Shown piece by piece: positions 56,215 to 64,000 of a DNA stretch of 64,000 nucleotides. Location: contig CAVSBZ010000007.1 in the NCBI GenBank assembly GCA_963726315.1, positions 310,001-374,000 on the forward strand. The letters run 5' to 3'. Below the pieces are notes generated by a model, which saw nothing but the letters and a program-made list of their open reading frames with translations, ran no database searches and had not been told where the DNA came from. A program made the translations under genes and the position numbers. This DNA comes from FEB-25 sp963726315. Its GTDB lineage: Bacteria > Chloroflexota > Anaerolineae > Anaerolineales > UBA4823. The first letter of the stretch is position 1. Each line of letters starts with the position of its first letter.

Positions 56215-57393
56215 ATGAGATACGATTTCGATCACGTGCCAGACCGCCGGCCTACCGACAGCGTCAAATGGAATAAATATCAGGTAGATGTGCTTCCTTT
56301 ATGGGTGGCAGATATGGATTATTGTGCTGCCGAGCCCATCCAGCGCGCCTTGCGGGATCGTATCGGGCATGGGGTGTACGGCTACCCCGATACGCATGGC
56401 GACCTGTGCCTGTTATCAGAGCTAAGGCAAGTATTGGTAGAGCGGATGTTAAAACTCTACGAGTGGCAGATCTCACCGGAGGATCTGGTCTTCCTGCCGG
56501 GGGTGATTACGGGCTTGAATCTGGCTTGCCAATCGGTGGCAGAACCAGGTGGAAATGTGCTGGTGCAAACTCCGGTTTACCCACCGTTCCTTACTACCGC
56601 CCATAACGCGGGCATGGAACGGGGAGATGCTGAGCTGGAACGGCGCAGTGATGGACATTATGAGATCGATTGGGAAACATTCGAGGCCGGGTTAACCAAG
56701 CAGACCAGGATGTTCATCCTATGCAATCCACATAACCCAGTGGGTAGGGTTTTCCGTAAAGATGAACTAGAGCGCATGGCAGAGCTTTGTCTGCGACATA
56801 AAGTGCTGATCTGTTCAGATGAGATCCACTGTGATCTGATTTACAAGGGGAGAAAGCACATCCCCATCGCTTCACTCAATAAAGAAATCGCCCAGAACAC
56901 AATTACCCTGATGTCACCCACGAAAACCTTCAATATCGCTGGTTTGCAGTGTTCCTTTGCCGTCGTGCAGAACCAGGAGCTGCGCAAGAGGCTGGAACAA
57001 TCCACGAAGGGGCTGGTGATGTGGGTAAATCTGATTGGGCTGACAGCAGCCCTGGCAGCTTACCGGGATGGTGCGGAGTGGCTTGAGCAGGTGTTGCATT
57101 ACCTGGAAGGCAACCGGGATTACCTGTTTGACTACTTACGCGACCAACTACCCATGCTGCACATGGTCAAACCCGAAGGCACTTACCTGGCGTGGCTGGA
57201 TTGCCGGAATTCAGGCATCCAAGGGAACCCGTATGAGTTTTTTCTGAAGGAGGCTCGCGTGGGTCTGAATGACGGGGCAACTTTCGGCTGCGGTGGAGAG
57301 GGGTTCATCAGGCTCAACTTTGCCTGCACCTGGGTGATTCTGACCCAGGCACTCGAACGGATGAAATCAGCCATCGATAAAGTTGTTCGATAA
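56215..57393 (+). CDS. PatB/MalY-type PLP C-S lyase or aminotransferase
   Basis: About 392 residues, class I/II aminotransferase fold. The start LPLWVADMDYCAAEPIQ and YGYPDTHGD are hallmarks of the MalY/PatB cystathionine beta-lyase group. The substrate loop CNPHNPVGRVF, the ICSDEIHCDLIY block and the PLP-lysine in SPTKTFNIAGLQCS are intact. It probably cleaves cystathionine or related C-S bonds, releasing homocysteine or sulfide. ATG 56215 has AGGAG eight bases upstream; ATG 56191 lies before it and is less likely. The 340-base spacer on its left shows no gene. Confidence 0.92.
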   Translation: MRYDFDHVPDRRPTDSVKWNKYQVDVLPLWVADMDYCAAEPIQRALRDRIGHGVYGYPDTHGDLCLLSELRQVLVERMLKLYEWQISPEDLVFLPGVITGLNLACQSVAEPGGNVLVQTPVYPPFLTTAHNAGMERGDAELERRSDGHYEIDWETFEAGLTKQTRMFILCNPHNPVGRVFRKDELERMAELCLRHKVLICSDEIHCDLIYKGRKHIPIASLNKEIAQNTITLMSPTKTFNIAGLQCSFAVVQNQELRKRLEQSTKGLVMWVNLIGLTAALAAYRDGAEWLEQVLHYLEGNRDYLFDYLRDQLPMLHMVKPEGTYLAWLDCRNSGIQGNPYEFFLKEARVGLNDGATFGCGGEGFIRLNFACTWVILTQALERMKSAIDKVVR

Positions 57394-57399
57394 GCTGTT

Positions 57400-58626
57400 T
57401 TATTCGTAGCGCAAAGCTTCGACCGGCTCAAGGTTGGCAGCCCGGTTGGCGGGGTACAATCCAAAGAATAGTCCCACTGCAGTGGAGAACACTGTGGCAA
57501 TCAGGATAATATCGATCCCTATGGACGGGTTGATGGCGGCATTGTTGGCTTTGGCGATTTGCGACACGATTATCGCAATACTGTAGCCGAGGATAATTCC
57601 GATCACACCGCCAACCAGGCTGAGCACAGCTGATTCTGCCAGGAACTGTACCATGATATCCGCTTTGTGAGCCCCCACTGCCTTACGCAGTCCGATCTCG
57701 CGGGTACGTTCAGTCACTGAAACCAACATGATGTTCATAATCCCGATACCCCCCACCAGAAGTGAGATGGCAGCTACACCACCGAGGAAAATGGTCAATA
57801 CGTTGGTGATGGTGCTGGCAGTAGAGAGGAAATCCTGCTGGGTGAGGATCGTGAAATCATCTGCGCCGATAGCTGTGCGGTGACGCGTGCGCAGGATCTG
57901 AGCAATTTCATCGCTGGCAGCCGGTACTTCCTTTGGGCTGACTGCCTCCGCCAGGAGAAGGTCCACCTGGTCGGAAGTGCTGTGATGGATCAACCTTTCC
58001 TTGGTCGTGGAGAAGGGTACCATGACCTGGTTATCTGCATTCGAGAACCCCGAACCTCCCTTGGATTCGAGCACGCCGATCACACGGAACGGCTGACCTT
58101 CGATGCGCACGGTTTCACCCACCAGACCTTGCTGGCGCCCAAAGAGCTTGTCGGCAACTTCCGATCCGAGTAGGACGACTGAAGCCTGACCCAGCATCTG
58201 TTCCTGATTGATGAACTCACCCTCGGTGAGGTTGTACTTGCGCACACTGGCGTATTCAGGGGTTACTCCGGTGATGCTGGTGGTGGTGCTTTCTCGTCCG
58301 AAGGTAACCTTTCCTGTATCTTGGATGACGGGGGCAACCGCCATGACAGACGGAGCCTGGAATGGATCGGCAATGGCAGCCGCGTCTTCAAGAGTGATTG
58401 GCTTGGGGTTGCGTACATCCTCCGAACCGCCGCGGAACACGAAGACCAGGTTGGTTCCAATGCCATTGATTGATTCGGTGATTGTAGCCTGCGCGCCTCG
58501 ACCGATGGAGACCATGGCGATGACGGCACCTACCCCAATCACGATACCCAGGATGGTGAGCCCGGCGCGCAACTTATTGGCAGAAAGGCTTTCAAATGCT
58601 TCGATTACGGCTTGTCCGATATTCAT
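57400..58626 (-). CDS. MacB/FtsX-type ABC transporter permease
   Basis: 408 residues. One N-terminal membrane helix (RAGLTILGIVIGVGAVIAMVSIG), a large extracytoplasmic domain (residues about 45-280), and three C-terminal helices after LLVGGIGIMNIMLVSVTERTREIGLRKAVGA. That is the standard MacB-type topology. Such mechanotransmission permeases work with a periplasmic-adaptor-type protein to export peptides or lipids, or to drive signalling. It overlaps the ATPase gene by four bases and is the last gene of a three-gene operon. Confidence 0.95.
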   Translation of the reverse strand: MNIGQAVIEAFESLSANKLRAGLTILGIVIGVGAVIAMVSIGRGAQATITESINGIGTNLVFVFRGGSEDVRNPKPITLEDAAAIADPFQAPSVMAVAPVIQDTGKVTFGRESTTTSITGVTPEYASVRKYNLTEGEFINQEQMLGQASVVLLGSEVADKLFGRQQGLVGETVRIEGQPFRVIGVLESKGGSGFSNADNQVMVPFSTTKERLIHHSTSDQVDLLLAEAVSPKEVPAASDEIAQILRTRHRTAIGADDFTILTQQDFLSTASTITNVLTIFLGGVAAISLLVGGIGIMNIMLVSVTERTREIGLRKAVGAHKADIMVQFLAESAVLSLVGGVIGIILGYSIAIIVSQIAKANNAAINPSIGIDIILIATVFSTAVGLFFGLYPANRAANLEPVEALRYE

Positions 58627-59345
58627 AGTGCCTCCTCCACCACGCCATCGCGGATGCGGATGATGCGTTGTGATTGAGCAGCAATATCGGGTGCATGGGT
58701 GACGATAATAAGTGTTGTGCCATGTTCTCGATTGAGCTTGAGCAGGAGCTCCAAAATCTCGAGGCCCGATTTGGTATCCAGGTTGCCAGTCGGCTCATCC
58801 GCCAGGATAATGGCTGGGTCGTTCACCAGGGCACGCGCAATCGCAACCCGTTGTTGCTGTCCGCCTGATAGCTCATTGGGACGGTGGTGGATACGGTCAG
58901 ACAGCCCGACTGATTCAAGTGCCTGGCGTGCCCTCTCACTCCGGCCTTTGGCGAGATTGGAATAACGCAAAGGGAGCTCTACATTCGCCAGTGCGGTAGC
59001 TCGATTGAGCAGGTTGAAGCTCTGAAAGACGAATCCAACCTTTCGGTTACGGATCGTCGCTAGCTGGTCATTGCTCAACCTGGCTACAGGTTCCCCATCC
59101 AGGATATATTCACCGGAGGAGGGGCGGTCAAGACAGCCGATGATATTCATCAGGGTTGATTTTCCTGAGCCAGAGGGACCCATTATAGAGACGACCTCAC
59201 CCCGGCCGATTTTTAATGAAAGGCCGTTCAGGGCGTGGACCTCCACTTCACCCATTTTATATACCTTGGTCAGGTTTTCAGCTTGAATGACCCAACCGTT
59301 GGTAGGTGCGACCTCACGGTTGATATTGGCACTGGTGTCGCTCAT
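58623..59345 (-). CDS. MacB/LolD-type ABC transporter ATPase
   Basis: 240 residues. Walker A GPSGSGKST, Q-loop FVFQSFNLL, signature LSGGQQQRVAIARAL and Walker B IILADEPTGNLD with the H-loop in IIVTHAPDIA. NLTKVYKMGEVEVHALNGLS is typical of the MacB/LolD subfamily. ATG 59345 (MSDTSAN) follows GGAAGGTG; the GTG at 59351 would overlap the preceding stop. It powers the permease encoded immediately downstream. Confidence 0.96.
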   Translation of the reverse strand: MSDTSANINREVAPTNGWVIQAENLTKVYKMGEVEVHALNGLSLKIGRGEVVSIMGPSGSGKSTLMNIIGCLDRPSSGEYILDGEPVARLSNDQLATIRNRKVGFVFQSFNLLNRATALANVELPLRYSNLAKGRSERARQALESVGLSDRIHHRPNELSGGQQQRVAIARALVNDPAIILADEPTGNLDTKSGLEILELLLKLNREHGTTLIIVTHAPDIAAQSQRIIRIRDGVVEEAL

Positions 59346-59347
59346 GA

Positions 59348-60736
59348 TCACCTTCCCGAGCTAAACGGTCCGTTCAATCCGAATAAATCCTGCGGAGGAT
59401 TGAGCACAATCTGGTCACCGACCTGTATACTGCCATTCGTAACCTGGCTCTGGCTGTCGGATGATGCGCCTAGAGTAACTGGTGTTTCCACCAGCTGGCC
59501 ATTATTTAGCAGGTAAACTACCTGTTTCCCGTTCACTACCCTAACAGCCCGGTTGGGCACGAGCAGCGCATCCGTGATCTGGTCAACGATGATGTTTACT
59601 GCGGCGGTCATGCCAGGCTTGACATCCTGGTCAGCGTCGGTCAGCTCGACGGTCACATCAAAATTAACCACACCCTGAATTACATCTCCGACTGGAGCAA
59701 CCTGGCTTACCACGCCCTGGTATTGTTTATCCTGAATAGCGTCGAAGCTCAGTGTGACCGGCTGCCATACCTTGATACTATTGATATCCACTTCTGAAAG
59801 CTTTACATCCACCAACAAGCGCCCCAGGTTGTCCAGGCGGAAGGCAATCGTGCCCGGGATCACTTGATCACCCGGCTTTGCATCCACCTCTGTAATCGTA
59901 CCCGCAAATGGAGCGGTTAATTTCGCCATAGCCAGAGTAGCCTGGGCAGCGGCAATGCGGTTTTGCAGGACGGTGATGTCATCAGGGTTGGGACCATCCT
60001 TCACCTTGTCGTAGGCGCGCTGCGCATCAGCCAGGGCGGCATTGGCTGCATCAAAATTAGCCTGGGCAGTTTGCTGTTGTAGCTCGAGCTCATTGACCTT
60101 TCGGACAGCCTCATCATACGCGATCTGAGCATCCGTCAGACGCTGCTCAAAGTTCTGGCGAGTAGTGTTGGTTGGATCCCAGTCCTTGTATGGGTCAAAA
60201 TCTTTTTGTGCCTGGTCTAGCGCATCCTTTTTATCCACGACATCATTTTTTGCGCGGTCAAGGTCATCTTTGTAGTTTTTTTGGTCGAATCTGACCATGG
60301 CACGTTGAGCATCATAGACTGCCTGCTGGCTCTTATTGACTCCTTGTAGAGCCTGTTGGGCTGCAATTTGACTGTTCTGCAGGTCGCTCAGCTGGCGTTG
60401 GGCGGTGATCAAGTCTGATTGAGCCAGGATCACAGCTTGGGGTAGGGAAGATTGGGCCAGGCTGGCAAGCTCCTGACCAGCAGTGATCACCTGCCCGGCT
60501 TGAACAGACACCTGGTCTACATCACCAGTGGTTTGCCAGGTGAGTATTGCAGTTTGGTCCGGGCGGACGGTCCCAGTTGCCCCAACCGTGGCGGTCAGGC
60601 TGCCCTGGTTAGCAGTAATGGTCTGCAGACTGCTGATGTTGTTTGCCTGGCGCCTGTCTTGATATATCTGATATCCAAAATAGCCGATGGCGGCTAAAGA
60701 CAGGATAACGATGATGGTAATAGCAACTTTTCTCAT
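59348..60736 (-). CDS. MacA/HlyD-type membrane-fusion protein
   Basis: 462 residues. N-terminal membrane helix (ITIIVILSLAAIGYFGYQIY), lipoyl-like half (GTVRPDQTAILTWQTTGDVDQVSVQAGQVI), a long coiled-coil hairpin of about 160 residues (KKDALDQAQKDFDPY...NELELQQQTAQANFD), and a second lipoyl half with beta-barrel (FAGTITEVDAKPGDQVIPG; PGMTAAVNIIVD). In a monoderm-like or atypical envelope it probably bridges permease and cell wall. First gene of the minus-strand operon with the ATPase and permease. Confidence 0.93.
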   Translation of the reverse strand: MRKVAITIIVILSLAAIGYFGYQIYQDRRQANNISSLQTITANQGSLTATVGATGTVRPDQTAILTWQTTGDVDQVSVQAGQVITAGQELASLAQSSLPQAVILAQSDLITAQRQLSDLQNSQIAAQQALQGVNKSQQAVYDAQRAMVRFDQKNYKDDLDRAKNDVVDKKDALDQAQKDFDPYKDWDPTNTTRQNFEQRLTDAQIAYDEAVRKVNELELQQQTAQANFDAANAALADAQRAYDKVKDGPNPDDITVLQNRIAAAQATLAMAKLTAPFAGTITEVDAKPGDQVIPGTIAFRLDNLGRLLVDVKLSEVDINSIKVWQPVTLSFDAIQDKQYQGVVSQVAPVGDVIQGVVNFDVTVELTDADQDVKPGMTAAVNIIVDQITDALLVPNRAVRVVNGKQVVYLLNNGQLVETPVTLGASSDSQSQVTNGSIQVGDQIVLNPPQDLFGLNGPFSSGR

Positions 60737-60878
60737 ATCATTTCCATCCTCTCACCGGTGGAAGACCGGAAAGGGAAAAAGTATAAATATCGCATATTAG
60801 TTATGCCAAGATCGACAATCATAACCTAAAGCACCAAAAAACATTATTATAATCTTGCAAGAATCTTACCAGTTTACA

Positions 60879-60894
60879 TGTGACAACCGTCACA
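60879..60894. promoter_or_regulatory. CRP/FNR-family binding site
   Basis: TGTGA-CAACCG-TCACA is a perfect inverted repeat matching the consensus of the CRP/FNR superfamily. Its centre is 41-42 bases before the predicted start point set by the -10 at 60916, the class II activator position. It is also 143 bases upstream of the divergent MacA gene. Confidence 0.75.
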
Positions 60895-60915
60895 AAATTA
60901 TATGACAATAGGGAC

Positions 60916-60921
60916 TAAAAT
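60916..60921 (+). promoter_or_regulatory. -10 box for the GltD-like operon
   Basis: TAAAAT, with a start point near 60928 and a leader of about 47 bases containing AGGAGG before ATG 60975. There is no -35 hexamer; the CRP/FNR-type site occupies that place, as expected for an activator-dependent promoter. Confidence 0.65.
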
Positions 60922-60974
60922 TTTACCTTTATCCCCGATAATATGAAAACAGGATTAGGTGCAGGAGGTATTGG

Positions 60975-62408
60975 ATGGGTAAAATTTCAGGTGAATCTTT
61001 AGCGATCGATCGAAAAGCACGGGCACGCTTGCCGAGCCTCGATATCAGTCATCGCCCGGTGGGCCAAAGGGTGTGTGATTTTGATGATATTTGCATCCCG
61101 ATGTCTCCTGAGGAGGCGATGTTTGAGGCATCCCGTTGTGTCCACTGCCCTGATCCAGCTCCTTGTGCTGAGGCTTGCCCTGCACACAATGACATACCTT
61201 CTGCCATGTGGCTAATTGAGCAAGGCGAATTCCTTGAAGCTGCCAAGCTTTATCGCCAGACAAGCAGCATGCCTGAAATATGCGGGCGGGTATGCCCACA
61301 AGAGCAGCTCTGCCAAGGTTCTTGCTCGCACATCAAGTCTCATGCATCTGTCTTGACCGGACCTCTCGAGGCGTATGTCACTTGCTACGAACGGCGTACT
61401 GTCGGCGTGAAGGTACCCGTTGGAGAAGCGACTGGGAAGAAAGTGGCGATCATCGGCGCTGGTCCAGCAGGGCTGGCATGTACCGAGCAGCTGCTGCAAA
61501 AGGGTCATGATGTGACCGTGATCGAATCCAAACCAGCACCTGGCGGTTTGTTGGTGTACGGCATTCCTCCATTTAAGATCCCCAAGGAAATCGTCTTTTG
61601 CCGCGTCGGTGATATGCAAGCTGCAGGAGCGAAGTTCTCTTTTAATACTTATGTAGGCAAGGACATCACCATCGATGACCTGTTCGAGAAAGGCTTTGAT
61701 GCCGTCTTCATCGGGGTCGGCTCCAACGTCGACGCGCCCATGGAAGTGCCTGGCGAGGACCTGCCTGGAGTATACAAAGCTACAGAGTTCCTGGCTCGCA
61801 GCAATGTTGACATGGAATTATTACCTGAAGAATGGCGCTCACGCCCGGAAATTGGAAAGAAAGTGGTTGTCATCGGGGGTGGTGACACTGCCTCTGATTG
61901 CCTGCGAACAGCACTGCGCCTGGGCGCTGAAGAAGTGACCTGTCTTTATCGGCGGACGATTAAAGAGATGCCAGGCGGAGTAAAAGACCGGGAGCTGGCA
62001 TTGGAGGAAGGCGCGCACTACCAGTTCCTGACGCAACCAGTAAAATTCGTCGCTGATGAACAGGGACACCTGGCGAAGATTGAGTGCATCCGCATGGAGC
62101 TGGGGGAGCCAGATGCGAAGGGACGCCGGAAACCCGTCCCGATCGAAGGTTCCAATTTCATTGTTGAAGCCGATACAGCTATATTAGCCCTGGGGTATTG
62201 GCCGAACCCAATCATCGGCGATACCACCCCAGAGCTAAAGACCCAAAAGTATGGGTTGATCATTGCAGATCACGAGACAGGAGCAACGTCACGCCCGGGC
62301 GTGTTTGCGGGTGGAGACGACGTCACCGGGCCAGACCTGGTGGTGACTGCGATGGTGGCGGGGCGTAAGTCGGCGGCTGCGATAGACCGTTATCTTCATA
62401 GTTTGTGA
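60975..62408 (+). CDS. GltD-like NAD(P)H oxidoreductase, paralogue 1
   Basis: 477 residues. The N-terminal Fe-S domain has Cys ligands in CVHCPDPAPCAEACP and a second set in CGRVCPQEQLCQGSC. The FAD-binding motif IIGAGPAGLACTEQL and the NAD(P)H motif VVIGGGDTASDCLRTAL follow, and the C-terminal FAGGDDVTGPDLVVTA closes the FAD fold. Homologous to the small subunit of glutamate synthase and to the NfnB/DPYD-N group. No large GltB subunit is visible here. AGGAGG precedes ATG 60975. First of three tandem paralogues. Confidence 0.93.
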   Translation: MGKISGESLAIDRKARARLPSLDISHRPVGQRVCDFDDICIPMSPEEAMFEASRCVHCPDPAPCAEACPAHNDIPSAMWLIEQGEFLEAAKLYRQTSSMPEICGRVCPQEQLCQGSCSHIKSHASVLTGPLEAYVTCYERRTVGVKVPVGEATGKKVAIIGAGPAGLACTEQLLQKGHDVTVIESKPAPGGLLVYGIPPFKIPKEIVFCRVGDMQAAGAKFSFNTYVGKDITIDDLFEKGFDAVFIGVGSNVDAPMEVPGEDLPGVYKATEFLARSNVDMELLPEEWRSRPEIGKKVVVIGGGDTASDCLRTALRLGAEEVTCLYRRTIKEMPGGVKDRELALEEGAHYQFLTQPVKFVADEQGHLAKIECIRMELGEPDAKGRRKPVPIEGSNFIVEADTAILALGYWPNPIIGDTTPELKTQKYGLIIADHETGATSRPGVFAGGDDVTGPDLVVTAMVAGRKSAAAIDRYLHSL

Positions 62409-63844
62409 GGGTAAAAACGGATTCCCAGCCGGATTTCTCAACGATTGACCGAAAAGCCCGTATCCATTTACCTTCCCGTGGACTGCCAACCAGGCCTCCA
62501 GAAGAACGCGTAAAGGATTTTCAGGAAGCACGCGCACCTCTGGACGCAGAATGGGCGAAATACGAAGCTTCTCGCTGCATTCACTGCAACGAGATGGCTC
62601 CCTGCAGGCGCGCTTGCCCAGCCGGAAGCGATATCTCCTTGGGAATGCATTTGATTGAGCAAGGTAATTTCCTCGAAGCCGCCAGCTTATTCCGAAAGAC
62701 TAACTTCCTGCCCGAAATTTGCGGGCGGGTGTGCCCACAAGAAAAACTATGCGAGGGGGCGTGCGTTTTCCGCAAGGTTGGTGATCCGGTACTTGTGGGT
62801 GTATTAGAGTCGTTTACCTGCGAGTACGAACGCAGGGAAAAGGGAGTGACCGTTCCACCGGGAGCGTTGACCGGGCGCAAAGTAGCGATTGTAGGCGCCG
62901 GTCCATCCGGTTTAGCCTGCGCTGATGTATTGGTGCGTATGGGGCACTGGGTGACGATCTATGATACTCGCTCCTATCCAGGCGGGGCACTGACCTATGG
63001 GTTCCCTAATTTTAAGCTCCCCCATACCCTAATTTCGGATATCTGGGAAAATTTGAAACATGCCGGGGTAACATTTATTGGAAATACCTATATCGGCAAG
63101 AAGAAGAAAACCGTCAATGACCTGTTCACTGATGGATTTGAGGCTGTATTCCTGGGGGTGGGAAGTGGTATTGATGCCCCCCTGGAAATTGTTGGTGAAA
63201 ACCTGCCAGGTGTGTATAAAGCAACCGAATTCTTGATCAGAGCGAATGCCGATAAAAACCACCTGCCCCCACGGATGCGGATAAATCCTGAGGTGGGGAG
63301 GAGGGTGGTGGTGATCGGTGGAGGTGACCCTGCCACCGATTGCGCCCGCACCGCCTTGCGCCTCGGCGCAGAAGAAGTGACCTGCCTGTACCGTTATACG
63401 GAACATGAAATCCCAGGCAGAGCCAGGGACAGGATGCTCGCAATCGAAGAGGGTGCCCGATTTGAGTACCTGACTCAACCAGTCAGGTTGATCCCAGGAC
63501 CAGATGGGGAATTGGCGTGGATCGACTGCGTGAAAATTGCAGTTGGGGAACCTGACGAAGCTGGACAGCGTCATCCGGCCTCTGTGGACGGCTCAAATAT
63601 CATCATTGATGCCGACACTGCGATCATCGCCATGGGATATTACCCCGACCCAATCATTACGGCTACAACTCCAGGCTTAAAAACACAAAAATGGGGCATG
63701 ATCATCGCCGACCGCGAAACCGGGGCAACCAGCCGGTTCGGCGTGTTTACCGGCGGTGATGTTGTCACCGGTCCAGACACTGTCGTAACGGCGGTAGTTG
63801 CCGGGTGTAAAGCCGGGTATACTATTGATGCGTATTTAGGCTAA
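62405..63844 (+). CDS. GltD-like NAD(P)H oxidoreductase, paralogue 2
   Basis: 479 residues, clearly homologous to paralogue 1. It begins FSTIDRKARIHLPSRGLPTRP, with Fe-S ligands CIHCNEMAPCRRACP and CGRVCPQEKLCEGAC, FAD motif IVGAGPSGLACADVL and NAD(P)H motif VVIGGGDPATDCARTAL (Pro-Ala for Thr-Ala). Its GTG start overlaps the TGA of paralogue 1 (GTGA), so the genes are translationally coupled. It may form a mixed complex with paralogue 1. Electron partner unknown. Confidence 0.93.
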   Translation: MRVKTDSQPDFSTIDRKARIHLPSRGLPTRPPEERVKDFQEARAPLDAEWAKYEASRCIHCNEMAPCRRACPAGSDISLGMHLIEQGNFLEAASLFRKTNFLPEICGRVCPQEKLCEGACVFRKVGDPVLVGVLESFTCEYERREKGVTVPPGALTGRKVAIVGAGPSGLACADVLVRMGHWVTIYDTRSYPGGALTYGFPNFKLPHTLISDIWENLKHAGVTFIGNTYIGKKKKTVNDLFTDGFEAVFLGVGSGIDAPLEIVGENLPGVYKATEFLIRANADKNHLPPRMRINPEVGRRVVVIGGGDPATDCARTALRLGAEEVTCLYRYTEHEIPGRARDRMLAIEEGARFEYLTQPVRLIPGPDGELAWIDCVKIAVGEPDEAGQRHPASVDGSNIIIDADTAIIAMGYYPDPIITATTPGLKTQKWGMIIADRETGATSRFGVFTGGDVVTGPDTVVTAVVAGCKAGYTIDAYLG

Positions 63845-63927
63845 TTTAATTCCAACTCAATTTTCTTTCCGCGTCATTATCCAACAGGGAGAAGCAGGAT
63901 AGAAGTCATCTCCGAGGAGTAAATTTC

Positions 63928-64000
63928 ATGGATATTCCAAGGGATTTTTCGAGTGTGGACCGCAGGGCACGCATGGCCCTTCCCTCACGTGGGCTGCCCA
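63928..64000 (+). CDS. GltD-like oxidoreductase, paralogue 3 (partial, runs off window)
   Basis: 24 codons are visible: MDIPRDFSSVDRRARMALPS then RGLP. The VDR-x-AR-x-x-LPSRGLP block matches the N-termini of paralogues 1 and 2. GAGGAG lies eight bases before ATG 63928. The gap to paralogue 2 is 83 bases. The rest of the gene is outside the window. Confidence 0.85.
   Translation, partial: MDIPRDFSSVDRRARMALPSRGLP

Overview
The window looks like an Anaerolineae-type (Chloroflexota) chromosome segment, probably from an assembled uncultured genome. Four things support this: the gene content (S1-DUF4332 protein, tandem GltD-like oxidoreductases, T/P-linker lipoproteins, membrane-bound regulators with a C-terminal HTH), leaderless promoters mixed with Shine-Dalgarno genes, dense families of short palindromic dispersed repeats, and no sign of phage or plasmid backbone. 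This is inference from protein character; I could not run a search. No tRNA, rRNA or CRISPR array was seen.

Layout. 0-3.5 kb: tail of an unknown gene, an OmpR-type two-component system and a sugar-nucleotide epimerase. 3.5-6.6 kb: DUF212 protein and xseB/xseA, separated by a 1.1 kb island of tandem repeats around a GIY-YIG nuclease gene. 6.7-11.6 kb: HIT protein, thiolase, 3-hydroxyacyl-CoA dehydrogenase, a frameshifted GMC-like flavoprotein and a GNAT. 11.7-16.4 kb: S1-like protein fused to a DUF4332-like domain, and ClpC. 16.6-25.1 kb: membrane one-component regulator, a large secreted beta-propeller/lectin-like protein and a lipoprotein (both preceded by the same 21-bp-spaced direct-repeat box), a lipid-anchored-type hydrolase and a PAP2-like protein. 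25.1-26.4 kb: repeat-rich spacer. 26.4-28.7 kb: RadA and a small-protein/nucleotidyltransferase pair. 28.8-32.7 kb, minus strand: cysK, cysE, a frameshifted MoeB-rhodanese and a PIG-L deacetylase. 32.8-34.2 kb: two homologous structured RNA leaders, one before cysK and one before a DUF4367-like protein, each with a near-perfect promoter. 34.4-37.1 kb: lysine 2,3-aminomutase and a two-domain cupredoxin. 37.1-39.6 kb: gene-free repeat island. 39.6-42.3 kb: frameshifted acyltransferase and a serine hydrolase. 42.3-43.3 kb: second repeat island. 43.3-51.8 kb: small Arg-rich membrane protein, Orn/Lys/Arg decarboxylase, membrane protein, GH63-like plus GH13 glycosidases and a stress-type protein. 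52.1-60.7 kb: lipoprotein, M32 carboxypeptidase, SerA, PatB/MalY-type aminotransferase and a MacAB-like exporter. 60.9-64 kb: a CRP/FNR-type site in class II position before three tandem GltD-like paralogues (the third is cut by the window end).

The most interesting points are the paired structured leaders at 32.8 and 34.1 kb, the GIY-YIG/repeat cassette splitting xseA from xseB, the regulator-plus-direct-repeat box at 16.6-22 kb, the small-protein/nucleotidyltransferase pair at 27.9 kb, and the recurrent TATAAT-N6-ATG leaderless architecture. Three long genes (GMC flavoprotein, MoeB-rhodanese, acyltransferase) each carry one single-base homopolymer frameshift, which looks more like read error than decay.
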